Assembly (NCBI RefSeq): GCF_017356015.1
Contig: NZ_JAFIQV010000048.1
Span: 1-49,759, forward strand
Origin: Azospirillum sp. SYSU D00513
GTDB taxonomy: Bacteria; Pseudomonadota; Alphaproteobacteria; Azospirillales; Azospirillaceae
Direction: 5' to 3'
DNA: 49,759 nt
Below, piece after piece: positions 35,996-44,492 of the stretch (the first letter of the stretch is position 1; each line of letters begins with the position of its first letter). The notes beneath the pieces are model-generated. The model was not told the origin of the DNA, made no database searches, and saw only the letters and a list, made by a program, of their open reading frames with translations. The translations under genes were made by a program, and so were the position numbers.

Positions 35996-37126
35996 ATGCG
36001 CACACCACCCTTCGAATCTCGATCCGACGACGACGCCGAGACGGGCCGGGGCGTCCGGCGGCGGACCTTCCTGCGCTCCTCGCTGGCGATGGGCGTCGCC
36101 GGCGCGCTGGCCGGCCAGGCCGGGACGGCCGCGGCCCAGAGCGGCGCCGCCTCCACCAGCCCGGCCGCCCCCTCTTCCGCTGGTCCGGCGGCGAACGCCA
36201 AGGGGCTGCTCGGCCACCGCGTCTACGGCGCCGGCAAGGAGGTGATCCTCGTGCTGCACGAGTGGATGGGCACCCAGTCCAACTACGACTTCGTGCTGCC
36301 CTTCCTCGACCAGGACAGCTTCACCTACGTCTTCGCCGACCTGCGCGGCTACGGGCTGTCGCGCGCCCTGCTGACCCACGCCGACGGCACGCCGAACAGC
36401 TACACGGCGGCGGAGATCCACGCCGACGTCATGGCGCTGATGGCGGGGCTGGGCGTGAAGCGCTTCCACCTGCTCGGCCATTCCATGACGGGGCTGATCG
36501 CCCAGTACATCGCGCTGAAGGAATACAAGGGTCCGGGCGTCGAATCCCCGATCAAGAGCATCCTCTGCGTGACCCCCGTCCGCTCCAAGGGCTGGAAGGG
36601 GCCGCGCGCCGGCCTCGACCTCTCCGTCACCGACGACGCGGAGATGCGCAAGGCGATCCGCGCGCGCGTCGCCGGCAAGAACGGCAAGGAGAACGCGGTC
36701 AAGTACAGCGAGACCTGGGTGACCTGGAAGCTGGAACGGACGCGCCGCGAATGCCCGACCGGCCCGATGAAGGGCTATCTGGACATGTTCTGCAACACCG
36801 ACATCGAGGCGGAGCTGAACGCCGCGAAGCCGCGGATTCCGGTGCTGCTCTTCGTCGGCACGGACGATGTCGGCTATTACCAGCACGACGACATCATCGG
36901 CGCCTTCACGACCCCCTTCGGCCAGCCGGGCACGCCGGGATCGACCCTCACGGTGGCGGACGACGGCGTGTTCCTGATGTCGGACCGGCGTCCCGACGGG
37001 ACCGCCCTGCCCAAGCCTGAAATCGTGAGCTGGAAGGGCGTCTTCAACACCGGCCACTACCCGATGCTGGCCGCCCCCGCGCTCTTCATCGCGAAGATCG
37101 AGGAGTTCGTGAAGGCCCACGCCTGA
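35996..37126 (+). CDS. Tat-exported alpha/beta hydrolase
   Basis: 376 residues. A twin-arginine signal (RRRTFLRSSLAMGVAGALAG ending near AAAQ) indicates export in folded form. The hydrolase fold shows VLHEWMGTQSNYDFVLPFL, the nucleophile elbow GHSMTG and a late His (NTGHYPML) as a likely catalytic base, with an Asp in FVGTDDVGYY as an acid candidate. The ATG at 35996 follows GGAAGAG; the in-frame ATG at 35972 is less likely. The substrate is unknown. The gene stands alone and is followed by a terminator. Confidence 0.83.
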   Translation: MRTPPFESRSDDDAETGRGVRRRTFLRSSLAMGVAGALAGQAGTAAAQSGAASTSPAAPSSAGPAANAKGLLGHRVYGAGKEVILVLHEWMGTQSNYDFVLPFLDQDSFTYVFADLRGYGLSRALLTHADGTPNSYTAAEIHADVMALMAGLGVKRFHLLGHSMTGLIAQYIALKEYKGPGVESPIKSILCVTPVRSKGWKGPRAGLDLSVTDDAEMRKAIRARVAGKNGKENAVKYSETWVTWKLERTRRECPTGPMKGYLDMFCNTDIEAELNAAKPRIPVLLFVGTDDVGYYQHDDIIGAFTTPFGQPGTPGSTLTVADDGVFLMSDRRPDGTALPKPEIVSWKGVFNTGHYPMLAAPALFIAKIEEFVKAHA

Positions 37127-37163
37127 TCCGGCCGGTCAGGCCCGGCCCGATGCGGCCCGATGC

Positions 37164-37194
37164 GGCGGCGTCCCTCCTGGGGCGCCGCCTTTTT
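37164..37194 (+). terminator. Intrinsic terminator of the Tat hydrolase gene
   Basis: An 11-bp GC stem with one G-T pair (GGCGGCGTCCC against GGGGCGCCGCC, 4-nt loop) followed by TTTTT, about 40 bp past the stop codon. Confidence 0.75.
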
Positions 37195-37210
37195 CATTGG
37201 CCGCCGTCCG

Positions 37211-37507
37211 TCAGGCCGCGGTCTTGCCGGCGCCGAGTTCGGCGACGGTCAGGCAGGCCTCGTCGTTGAGCTGCAGGATGCGGCGGGCGTAGGGCAGCAA
37301 CGCCTCGCCCTGTTCGGTGATGCCGAGGAGACGGCCCCGCCGCCGCTGCATCAGGGAACGGCCGAGGTCGCGCTCCAGCCGGCTGATCTTGAGGCTGACC
37401 GCCGCCTGCGACAGGCAGACCCGCTCGGCCGCGCGGGAAAAGCTCATGGTGTCGGCGATGTGGACGAAGGTCCGCAGGGCGTCGATGTCGAGGTTCCGGT
37501 TGCTCAT
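37211..37507 (-). CDS. LysR-type DNA-binding domain protein without effector domain
   Basis: 98 residues. It holds the full N-terminal winged helix-turn-helix of LysR regulators (DIDALRTFVHIADTMSFSRA, CLSQAAVSLKISRLERDLG, GITEQGEALLPYARRIL) and the start of the linker helix. It then stops: the effector-binding domain of about 200 residues is absent, and the downstream sequence does not encode it. Other lengths of this frame start at 37609, but the ATG at 37507 has a GAAGGG site and removes an unconvincing leader. Operator-like half-sites lie 33-60 bp upstream, suggesting autoregulation. It could be a true small regulator or a truncated remnant. Confidence 0.8.
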   Translation of the reverse strand: MSNRNLDIDALRTFVHIADTMSFSRAAERVCLSQAAVSLKISRLERDLGRSLMQRRRGRLLGITEQGEALLPYARRILQLNDEACLTVAELGAGKTAA

Positions 37508-37539
37508 CTCGCCCTTCCACCCCGTCGGAACGCATATTC

Positions 37540-37566
37540 CACTATGCGTTTTATAGTGAATCACTA
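37540..37566 (-). promoter_or_regulatory. Overlapping CACTA/TAGTG operator half-sites
   Basis: CACTAT-N7-ATAGTG is a perfect 6-bp inverted repeat (37540-37558), and a further CACTA after a 3-nt gap makes a second palindrome TAGTG-AAT-CACTA (37554-37566). The three half-sites lie 33-60 bp before the HTH-only LysR gene. Confidence 0.5.
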
Positions 37567-37613
37567 GGCCATAAGCAATAGGTACGGCGCGGACCCGCGA
37601 CACGCCCAAATGG

Positions 37614-37646
37614 AAAAAGCCCCGCGGCGGAACCGCGGGGCTTTTT
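37614..37646 (-). terminator. Strong intrinsic terminator after the chemotaxis receptor gene
   Basis: A 14-bp perfect stem (AAAAAGCCCCGCGG and complement, 5-nt loop) with A/T arms on both sides, 27 bp past the MCP stop. It would work in either direction. Confidence 0.85.
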
Positions 37647-37672
37647 CGGCAAGGGGCGGTGACGCCGCCGGT

Positions 37673-39247
37673 TCAGCCGGCGGCCAGCTTGCCGACGAAG
37701 CGGTCGACCTGGGTCTGCACGTCGTGGAAGCTGTTCTCCAGGCTGCGGATGCCCTCGTAGAGACGGGTGGCCGCCTCGCCGTTGCGCTGGGCCGATTCGG
37801 CCACGCCCTGGACGTTCCCGCGCAGCTTCTCCGTGCCGTCGGCAGCCTGCTGGACCGCGCGGCTGATCTCCAGCGTGGCGGAGTTCTGCTCCTCGACCGC
37901 GGCGGCGATGGAGGCGCTGATCTCGCTCAGCCGCACGATCACCTTGGCGATGTCGTCGATCTCCCCGGCGGCCGCACCCGACGAGGCCTGGATCGCGGAA
38001 ATCAGGGCGGAGATCTCCTCGGTCGCCTTGGCGGTCTGGCCGGCGAGGTTCTTGACCTCCGTGGCGACGACGGCGAAGCCCTTGCCGGCCTCGCCCGCGC
38101 GGGCCGCCTCGATGGTGGCGTTCAGCGCCAGCAGGTTGGTCTGGCCGGCGATGGAGGAGATCAGGGTCAGCACGTCGCCGATGCGCACGCTGTCGTTCAC
38201 CAGCTTCTTCATGCGGGTGACCGTGTCATCGACCTGCCGGTTCGCGTTGTCCGAAACGGTGTGCGAGGTCTGCGCCTGTTCGGAGATGTCGCGGATCGAC
38301 GCGGCCAGCTCCTCGACCGCGGCGGCGACGGTCTGCACGTTGGCGGTGACCTCCTCGGCGGCGCCGGCGGCGGACTGGCTCAGCGTCGCGTTGCTGCCGG
38401 CGCTGCCGGCGACGTCGCCGACCGACCCGCTCATCTCCGCCGCGGTGCGGTTCACCGCCGACAGAAGATGGCCCACGTCGGCGTCGAAGCTCTTGGCGAC
38501 GTCGGCGAGCGCCTGGCGCCGCTCCCGCTCGGACTCCTCGCGCAGCCGCACCTGCTCGGCCTCGAGGTGAAGCTTGGCGAGCGCGTTCTCGCGGAAGGTC
38601 TGCACCGAGGCGGCCATGCGGCCCACCTCGTCGCGGCGGTCCAGGGCGGGCACGACCACCTCGGTCCGGCCGGAGGCCAGCTCGGTCATGACCTCGGTCA
38701 TGCGGACGATCGGCCGGGTCACGCCGCGCACGATGAAGATCAGGACGGCGCAGACGACCAGCAGCGCGGCGGCGCCGATGCCGGCGATCTTGATCGTCTC
38801 GGCGCGGATCGTGGCGTAGGCGCGCTCGGTGGTCAGCCGGACCTCGATGGTGCCGACCTCCTCCTGCTTGCCGTCCTTGCTGTAGATGATCGGCGCGGTC
38901 TGGACGATCATGCCCTCGGCGTCGGCATTGGCGTCCGCCGGAGTCCCATGGTCCGCGAACAGCCGGCCGTTCTTCTCGCTGATCTTGCTGCCCAGATAAT
39001 CGGGGTCGGTCGCCAGAGCCGCGAGCAGCGACGAACCGGCGCCATTGTCCATGATCCACAGCGCGTCGGCTGCGCCGCCGACCAGGGCGGCCGACATGAT
39101 CCGCGCACGGCTGGACAGCGACTCCCGGACGGCCGACATGTTCATGTAGGCGACGCCGATGGTGGCGGCGACGGCGATGCCCGCGAGCAGGATCGCGATG
39201 GGCATGAGAACACGGACCGTCAGGCTTCGGCCGTAGAGGGTCACCAT
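37673..39247 (-). CDS. Methyl-accepting chemotaxis protein
   Basis: 524 residues. A membrane helix (LMPIAILLAGIAVAATIGVAY), a periplasmic sensor of about 130 residues, a second helix (IAGIGAAALLVVCAVLIFIV), a HAMP domain, and a C-terminal signalling domain with the conserved hairpin tip (ISSIAGQTNLLALNATIEAA). It feeds CheA/CheW to control flagellar motion; the ligand is unknown. The ATG at 39247 follows an AAAGGG site; the longer frame to 39292 is not needed. It stands alone with its own terminator; no other che genes lie here. Confidence 0.92.
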   Translation of the reverse strand: MVTLYGRSLTVRVLMPIAILLAGIAVAATIGVAYMNMSAVRESLSSRARIMSAALVGGAADALWIMDNGAGSSLLAALATDPDYLGSKISEKNGRLFADHGTPADANADAEGMIVQTAPIIYSKDGKQEEVGTIEVRLTTERAYATIRAETIKIAGIGAAALLVVCAVLIFIVRGVTRPIVRMTEVMTELASGRTEVVVPALDRRDEVGRMAASVQTFRENALAKLHLEAEQVRLREESERERRQALADVAKSFDADVGHLLSAVNRTAAEMSGSVGDVAGSAGSNATLSQSAAGAAEEVTANVQTVAAAVEELAASIRDISEQAQTSHTVSDNANRQVDDTVTRMKKLVNDSVRIGDVLTLISSIAGQTNLLALNATIEAARAGEAGKGFAVVATEVKNLAGQTAKATEEISALISAIQASSGAAAGEIDDIAKVIVRLSEISASIAAAVEEQNSATLEISRAVQQAADGTEKLRGNVQGVAESAQRNGEAATRLYEGIRSLENSFHDVQTQVDRFVGKLAAG

Positions 39248-39387
39248 GGCAATTTCCCTTTCCCCGGTGCCGCGCGCCTGTCCGCGCGGCACGGCAAACT
39301 GTTCAGCCCAGACACCCGAGCGATTTGCGTCATGCTACCCGAAAGAGGTAACCAGAAGAATAACATACTAACGCCCGGTCGGTTTTT

Positions 39388-40002
39388 TCATGCGATTTCT
39401 AGCGCACCGGTTGCTCCGGAGCCGGCGGCACGCACCGATGATTGCTCTAGTATGCAGGAGGGCGCCGTGAAGCGGAGAACGGCGGCGTTGTCCATCGGCG
39501 GGTGCGCATCCCCCAGGATCAGGCCGAGCATGCGCCCGACCCCCTTGCTGCCGACCAGCAGAGGCAGGCGGTGACCACGCCCCAGTATGTCGGCGAGCGC
39601 GTGGTGGATCCGCTGCCGGAACTCCGCCTCGCCCTCGCCGCCCGGCGGCGCGGCGCCGGCGCCGATCAGAGGCTGGGTTTCCGCAATGCCCAGGCCGTTC
39701 CAGGCGCCGAGCCGCCGCTCAATCAGCCCGTCATGCAGCTCCAGGGGCACCGGCCCCAGCGCCTCGCGGACGATCTCGGCCGTGCGGCGCGTGCGCAGCA
39801 ACGGGCTCGCGACGACCGCGTCGATTTCGCCGGCAAGATCCGCCAGGACGGCGGCGGCGGCCATCGCCTGCCGCTCTCCCTCGGCGGTCAGGGGAATGTC
39901 CACGTCGCCGCCGCACCGCACCTTGCGCTGGTTGTAGTCGGTCTGCCCATGACGCATGAACAGAAAGGGTCGGTCTTCCACCGCAAAGCTCATGACGCTC
40001 AT
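39388..40002 (-). CDS. Histidine phosphatase superfamily protein
   Basis: 204 residues. The RHG motif (FLFMRHGQTDYN) carries the phospho-accepting His; a second Arg is in SPLLRTRRTAE, and ERRLGAWNG fits the family. The usual late His near the C terminus is not obvious (VGSKGVGRML takes the place of the common SHGG), so catalysis may be weakened or the protein may use another residue. The substrate is unknown; cobalamin-pathway (CobC-like) and sugar-phosphate phosphatases are in this family. ATGs at 40002 and 39993 are both possible. Confidence 0.8.
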   Translation of the reverse strand: MSVMSFAVEDRPFLFMRHGQTDYNQRKVRCGGDVDIPLTAEGERQAMAAAAVLADLAGEIDAVVASPLLRTRRTAEIVREALGPVPLELHDGLIERRLGAWNGLGIAETQPLIGAGAAPPGGEGEAEFRQRIHHALADILGRGHRLPLLVGSKGVGRMLGLILGDAHPPMDNAAVLRFTAPSCILEQSSVRAAGSGATGALEIA

Positions 40003-40122
40003 CCAGGATCACGCGGCAGCCGTTCCGTTCGGCCTAACCGGCGCTCATATGCCTATCGGCATGGTATGCCCCTCCGGCGCGGAGCGCAAGGGACCGGGTT
40101 GTGAAACTATGATGACGACAAC

Positions 40123-43100
40123 TCAATAGCGTTCGATGAACTCGCGGACGTCCTTCCAGCTGTTTTCGAACGCCATTGAATACTCCGATATGCGAATCCA
40201 GTCGCCGGCCATCGCCGCCGTCTCGATCTCGTGGCAGGCGGCGGCCAGCGCGCCGGCGCGCACCATGCCCGACGCGCCCTTCAGGCCATGGGCGTGGCGC
40301 CGGACCTCCTCGGCGGACTCGTGGGCGGCGATCGCGGACGCCAGCTGGTCCCGCACCGGCGCGCTGGTCGCGAGATAGCGGTGCAGCAGGCCGCGGATGG
40401 CGTCCCGGTCGTCGCCCAGGATGTCGCGGAAGCCGCGCGTGTCGATGGCCTCCCCGCCGGACGCAGGCGCGGCGGATGGAACGGGCCGGGAAGCCGGGGC
40501 CGGCACGGAGGATGGCGGCGCGGAAGACGGCGGTGCTGAAGACGGCGGCGCGGACGGGCCGGACGCCTCGGGGATCCAGCGGGCGAGGCAGCGTGCCAGC
40601 CGCAGGCTGTCCACCGGCTTGGTCAGGCAGTCGTCCATGCCCATGGCGATGCAGCGCTCGGCCTCGCCGGACAGGGCGTTGGCGGTGATGCCGACGATCG
40701 GCAACGGCGCGGGCGCGCCGGGGAAGGCCGGTCCGGCATCCGCCCCGGCCGCCGCTTCCCGCGTCCGGATGGTGCGGGTCAGCTCCAGCCCGTCCATCCG
40801 CGGCATGTCCCAGTCGGTCAGCAGAAGGACGTAGCGCCCGCTCTCCAGCGCCTCCAGCGCCTCCTGCCCGTCGGTCACCGCCTCGGCCGTGCAGCCGAGC
40901 TGCTCCAGCTGCTGCAGGATCACCTCGCGGTTGATGGGGTGGTCGTCGGCGACCAGGATGGGCCCGTCCGGGGCGAGGCGGGGCAGCGTCCTCACCCACG
41001 CTCCAGCCGGCGGGGCGTCCCGGCCCGGCTGCGGCCCGGTTTCCGGCTCCGCGGGGGCGGGCTCGGCGACCGGCAGGGGCAGCTCGATCCAGAACAGGCT
41101 TCCCTTCCCCGGCTCGCTCTGCACCCCGATGCAGCCGCCCATCAGCTGGACGAGCTGGCGGCAGATCGACAGGCCCAGCCCCGTCCCGCCGTAGCGGCGG
41201 GTGGTGGAGCCTTCCGCCTGGGCGAAGGGCTGGAACAGCCGGTCGGCCTGCGCGCGCGTCAGGCCGATGCCGGTGTCGCTCACGCACAGCCGCAGGCGGA
41301 CGGTCTCCCCCTCCCGGCCCAGCGATTCGGCCGTCAGGGTGACGGAGCCATTTTCGGTGAACTTCACCGCGTTGCCGGCCAGGTTCATCAGGATCTGCCG
41401 CAGCCGCACGGGATCGGCTGAAAGCCAGGGCGGAACCGACGGATCGACGGAGGCGGCAAGATCCACCCCCTTCCGGCCGGCCACCGGGTCCAGCGTCGCC
41501 AGCACGCCGTCGAACAGGCCGTCCAGCCGCGTCGGCACGGGATCGAGGTCGAGCTTGCCGGCCTCGATCTTCGAAAAGTCGAGGATGTCGTCGATGATGC
41601 GCATCAGCGACATGGCGCTCTCGCGGATCACGGTGACGGAGCGTTCCTGATCGCCGTCCAGCGGGCTGCGCCCGAGGATGTCCAGCATCCCCAGCACGCC
41701 GTTCATCGGCGTGCGGATCTCGTGGCTCATCGTCGCCAGGAAGCTGGACTTCGCCCGCGTGGCGGCCTCCGCCTGCTCCTTGGACTGGCGCAGGCGGTCC
41801 TCCGCCTCCTTGCGGGCGGTGATGTCGAACAGCCAGACGACGATGGCCGGCCGCTCCTCGAAACGCGTCCGCTCCCAGGACATGATGGCCCAGAGCGGGC
41901 GGTCACCGGAACCGCCGCCCGGGCCGCCGCCTTCCGCGCCGGGCCGGCGGAAGGCCGTCTCCACGCCGCGCAGGGCGTCCCGCTCGCCGAAGCGTTCCAG
42001 GCAGCGGCGGTGCTCGTCCGGGTCGGCGTAGAGGTCCGCGATGCCGGTCCGCAGCATCTGCCCCTCGGTCCGGCCGAAGAGCGCGCAGAGGCTGGAGTTG
42101 GCGAAGCGGATGCCGCCGTCGAGATCGACGATGCAGACGCCGCCCGGGCTGGCCGCCAGCACCTGGAGCAGCCGCGCCTCGCTTTCGTGCAGCGCCTCGA
42201 CCGCCCGGTTGCGCTCCTCCCCGATGGCGGCGAGCGCCACGAAGTTCGCCGCCGCCTCGATGAAATGCACCTCGCTGTCGGTCCAGCGGCGCGGCGAGCG
42301 GCTCTCGCAGCGCAGGAGCGCCACGGGACGGTCCGCCAGATGCACGCAGACATGGACCAGCGACCCCACGCCCGCCGGGCGCAGCGCGGGCTCCAGCAGC
42401 TCCGCGACGCGCGGGTCGGACTCGACGTCCTCCACGACCAGCACCTGCCGGCTTTCCTTCAGCGCGTGCCGGTAGACCGGATAGCGCGCGACCGGGAATT
42501 CCTCCGCGTCCCAGGGCCGCACCCCATGGCTGGCGACGGGGATGGCGGCCATGCGGCCCCCGGTCTCATCCAGCCGCCAGACGGCGACCCGGTCCAGGAA
42601 CAGCGTGAAGGCGATCTGGCTGGCGATGCCGCCCACCGTCCAGTCAAAGTCGGACCCGCGCAGCGGCTCCAGCCGGGCGATGTCCTGAAGCGCCATCGCC
42701 TGGCGCTGCAGGCGCCGGCGCTGGTCCTCCAGCTCCTTCATCAGCCGCTGGTTCTCGGCCTTGGCCGTCTCGGTGGCCCGGGCCATCGCCAGAAGGATCG
42801 TCCGCGCCGCCATCACGCGGCGGACGCCGCCGGGAAAGCCGACCACCACCGGGTCGTAGGCCTGTTCGGGCGGGCGTTGCAGGACCAGCCGCGCCGCATC
42901 CTCGATCCGGTCGGAAGCGCCGAGCAGCAGGGGTTCGTCCGGCTCCGCGCCCATCAGCCGGTCGAGCGGCCGGCTCAGGAGGGTCTCCTCCCCGGCGATC
43001 CGCGCCAGCCCCTCCATGAAGCCACGGCGCGCCAGCATCCCGGCATAAGCGCCCTTGCGCGTCAGGATCAGGCCCGGCAGCTCCGGGTCGCCCAGGAAGG

Positions 43101-43239
43101 CCGCCCGCGCCTCGGCCGCCGGCGCGTCCGCCTCCACCGACAGGGCGTGGGCCGGCAATCCGGCGAGCGTCGCCGGCGCGTCCGACGCGGCGCCCGACCG
43201 CGCCTCCAGAACGGGGACGGGCGCGCTGCCGGTTGTCAT
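40123..43239 (-). CDS. Hybrid sensor histidine kinase with CBS-like, GAF, PAS, receiver and HPt domains
   Basis: 1038 residues, soluble. Order: an N-terminal region resembling a CBS pair (about 25-155), a coiled coil (155-190), a GAF-like domain (about 195-345), a PAS domain (about 355-480), HisKA with His506 (SHEIRTPMNG) and an HATPase domain (DTGIGL, GGTGLGLS). A receiver follows with Asp809 (LLLTDWDMPRMDG), then a SAPPS repeat linker and a C-terminal HPt domain with His984 (AHGLKG). It can thus run a full phosphorelay within one chain. The ATG overlaps the stop of the upstream hydrolase gene (ATGA). It is the last gene of the MFS-hydrolase-kinase operon. Its signal and output partner are not known. 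Confidence 0.87.
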   Translation of the reverse strand: MTTGSAPVPVLEARSGAASDAPATLAGLPAHALSVEADAPAAEARAAFLGDPELPGLILTRKGAYAGMLARRGFMEGLARIAGEETLLSRPLDRLMGAEPDEPLLLGASDRIEDAARLVLQRPPEQAYDPVVVGFPGGVRRVMAARTILLAMARATETAKAENQRLMKELEDQRRRLQRQAMALQDIARLEPLRGSDFDWTVGGIASQIAFTLFLDRVAVWRLDETGGRMAAIPVASHGVRPWDAEEFPVARYPVYRHALKESRQVLVVEDVESDPRVAELLEPALRPAGVGSLVHVCVHLADRPVALLRCESRSPRRWTDSEVHFIEAAANFVALAAIGEERNRAVEALHESEARLLQVLAASPGGVCIVDLDGGIRFANSSLCALFGRTEGQMLRTGIADLYADPDEHRRCLERFGERDALRGVETAFRRPGAEGGGPGGGSGDRPLWAIMSWERTRFEERPAIVVWLFDITARKEAEDRLRQSKEQAEAATRAKSSFLATMSHEIRTPMNGVLGMLDILGRSPLDGDQERSVTVIRESAMSLMRIIDDILDFSKIEAGKLDLDPVPTRLDGLFDGVLATLDPVAGRKGVDLAASVDPSVPPWLSADPVRLRQILMNLAGNAVKFTENGSVTLTAESLGREGETVRLRLCVSDTGIGLTRAQADRLFQPFAQAEGSTTRRYGGTGLGLSICRQLVQLMGGCIGVQSEPGKGSLFWIELPLPVAEPAPAEPETGPQPGRDAPPAGAWVRTLPRLAPDGPILVADDHPINREVILQQLEQLGCTAEAVTDGQEALEALESGRYVLLLTDWDMPRMDGLELTRTIRTREAAAGADAGPAFPGAPAPLPIVGITANALSGEAERCIAMGMDDCLTKPVDSLRLARCLARWIPEASGPSAPPSSAPPSSAPPSSVPAPASRPVPSAAPASGGEAIDTRGFRDILGDDRDAIRGLLHRYLATSAPVRDQLASAIAAHESAEEVRRHAHGLKGASGMVRAGALAAACHEIETAAMAGDWIRISEYSMAFENSWKDVREFIERY

Positions 43240-44492
43240 TGCGCGGGCACGACGGCAGAGATGGTGGCGGGCATGGCCGCCGGTGCCGGTGCCGGCGTCG
43301 CTGCTGGCTGCGGCTGCGGCGGGTTGGCGCCGAACAGGTGACGCGGCGTCGCCGGCGGGTTGAGGCTGCTGAAATCCGCGTCCGGTCCGCGTCCCAGCAG
43401 CCATTCCCGCACGAAATGGATCTGGTTGGCGTCGCTGAGCGCCGGGGTGTGGCCGGTGTCGGGCACATGCATGGCGTTGACGCCGGGCCGGGAGACCATC
43501 TGCTCCACCGTTTCCGGCAGCAGCGCGTCGGACAGCATGCCGTGGATCACCAGCACGGGCATGTCCATGCCGGCCCACTCGTCCCACTGGGTCAGGCTGT
43601 CCTTCGCCTCCTCGGCGTAGGCCTGGAGGGCGCGCGGGTCGTGGCGGTAGATCCGCCCGCCATGCCCGTCGGACCATTTGGTCTGGTAATAGGTGTTGTG
43701 CAGCAGCTCGTCCTCGGTCACCGGCCCCTCGTTCTTGGCGGAGGCGCCGAGGCGGCGGAACAGGTCGGCGGGACGGCGGAAGATGTAGTGGCGGGCGACC
43801 GCCTGGGCGCGGCGCCGGCGGCGTTCGCCCGGGATGTAGGGGCCGATGTCGTTCAGGACGAGCCGGTCCACGACGCCCGGATGGCGCGCGCAGAAGGCGA
43901 TGGCCGTGCTGCCGCCGAGCGAGGAGCCGATGATGCTGGCCCGGTCGCAGTCGAGATGCCGGATGAGCTGGTGCAGCACCTCGACGTTGGTGTCGATGCT
44001 GTAGTCGCCCTGGGTCGGCATCCAGCCGCTCATGCCCCGGCCGGGCCAGTCCAGGCAGACCACGTGGAAGTCACCGGACAGGCCGAGACCGAGATAGTCC
44101 CAGCGCCGGGCCGTGTTGGCGATGCCGCCGACGCAGATCACCAGCGGGCCGTCCGGATCGCCCCATTCGGTGTAGGCCAGGCGCACCGGCGTGTCCTTGA
44201 CTTGGTGCGCGGGCCAATGGCCCTGCAGGCGGGTCGGGTGGACATAGTTGAAGAACCGCTCCTCGAAGCGCCCCTCGAAGGGCGCCGAGGTGCGCAGCGC
44301 CATGAGGTCGTATTCCTCCCAGGTCATCGCGTCGCCCCAGGACAGCAGGGACGATCCGGTGGACCCGTTCGGGCCGGCCGGCACGACGGGGAGGTCGTCC
44401 TCCGCGAAATCAGCGGCGAGGCCGGCGGTCAGATCGGCGGGATCTTCGGAAAGGCCGGTCATCGTCTGGGAACTCGTCAGGGGACTGGTCAT
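43236..44492 (-). CDS. Alpha/beta hydrolase of the kinase operon
   Basis: 418 residues. The fold shows LVICVGGIANTARRWDYL (oxyanion region), VCLDWPGRGMSG, the nucleophile elbow GSSLGGS, VLVIHGMLSDALLP (acid) and DTGHTP (catalytic His). It has a long N-terminal extension (about 100 residues) and a Pro/Ala-rich C-terminal tail, both unusual for this class. No signal peptide is visible. Start and stop overlap its neighbours as ATGA. A role in processing a small ester, amide or lactone whose transport and sensing are encoded alongside is attractive but inferred. Confidence 0.83.
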   Translation of the reverse strand: MTSPLTSSQTMTGLSEDPADLTAGLAADFAEDDLPVVPAGPNGSTGSSLLSWGDAMTWEEYDLMALRTSAPFEGRFEERFFNYVHPTRLQGHWPAHQVKDTPVRLAYTEWGDPDGPLVICVGGIANTARRWDYLGLGLSGDFHVVCLDWPGRGMSGWMPTQGDYSIDTNVEVLHQLIRHLDCDRASIIGSSLGGSTAIAFCARHPGVVDRLVLNDIGPYIPGERRRRRAQAVARHYIFRRPADLFRRLGASAKNEGPVTEDELLHNTYYQTKWSDGHGGRIYRHDPRALQAYAEEAKDSLTQWDEWAGMDMPVLVIHGMLSDALLPETVEQMVSRPGVNAMHVPDTGHTPALSDANQIHFVREWLLGRGPDADFSSLNPPATPRHLFGANPPQPQPAATPAPAPAAMPATISAVVPAQ

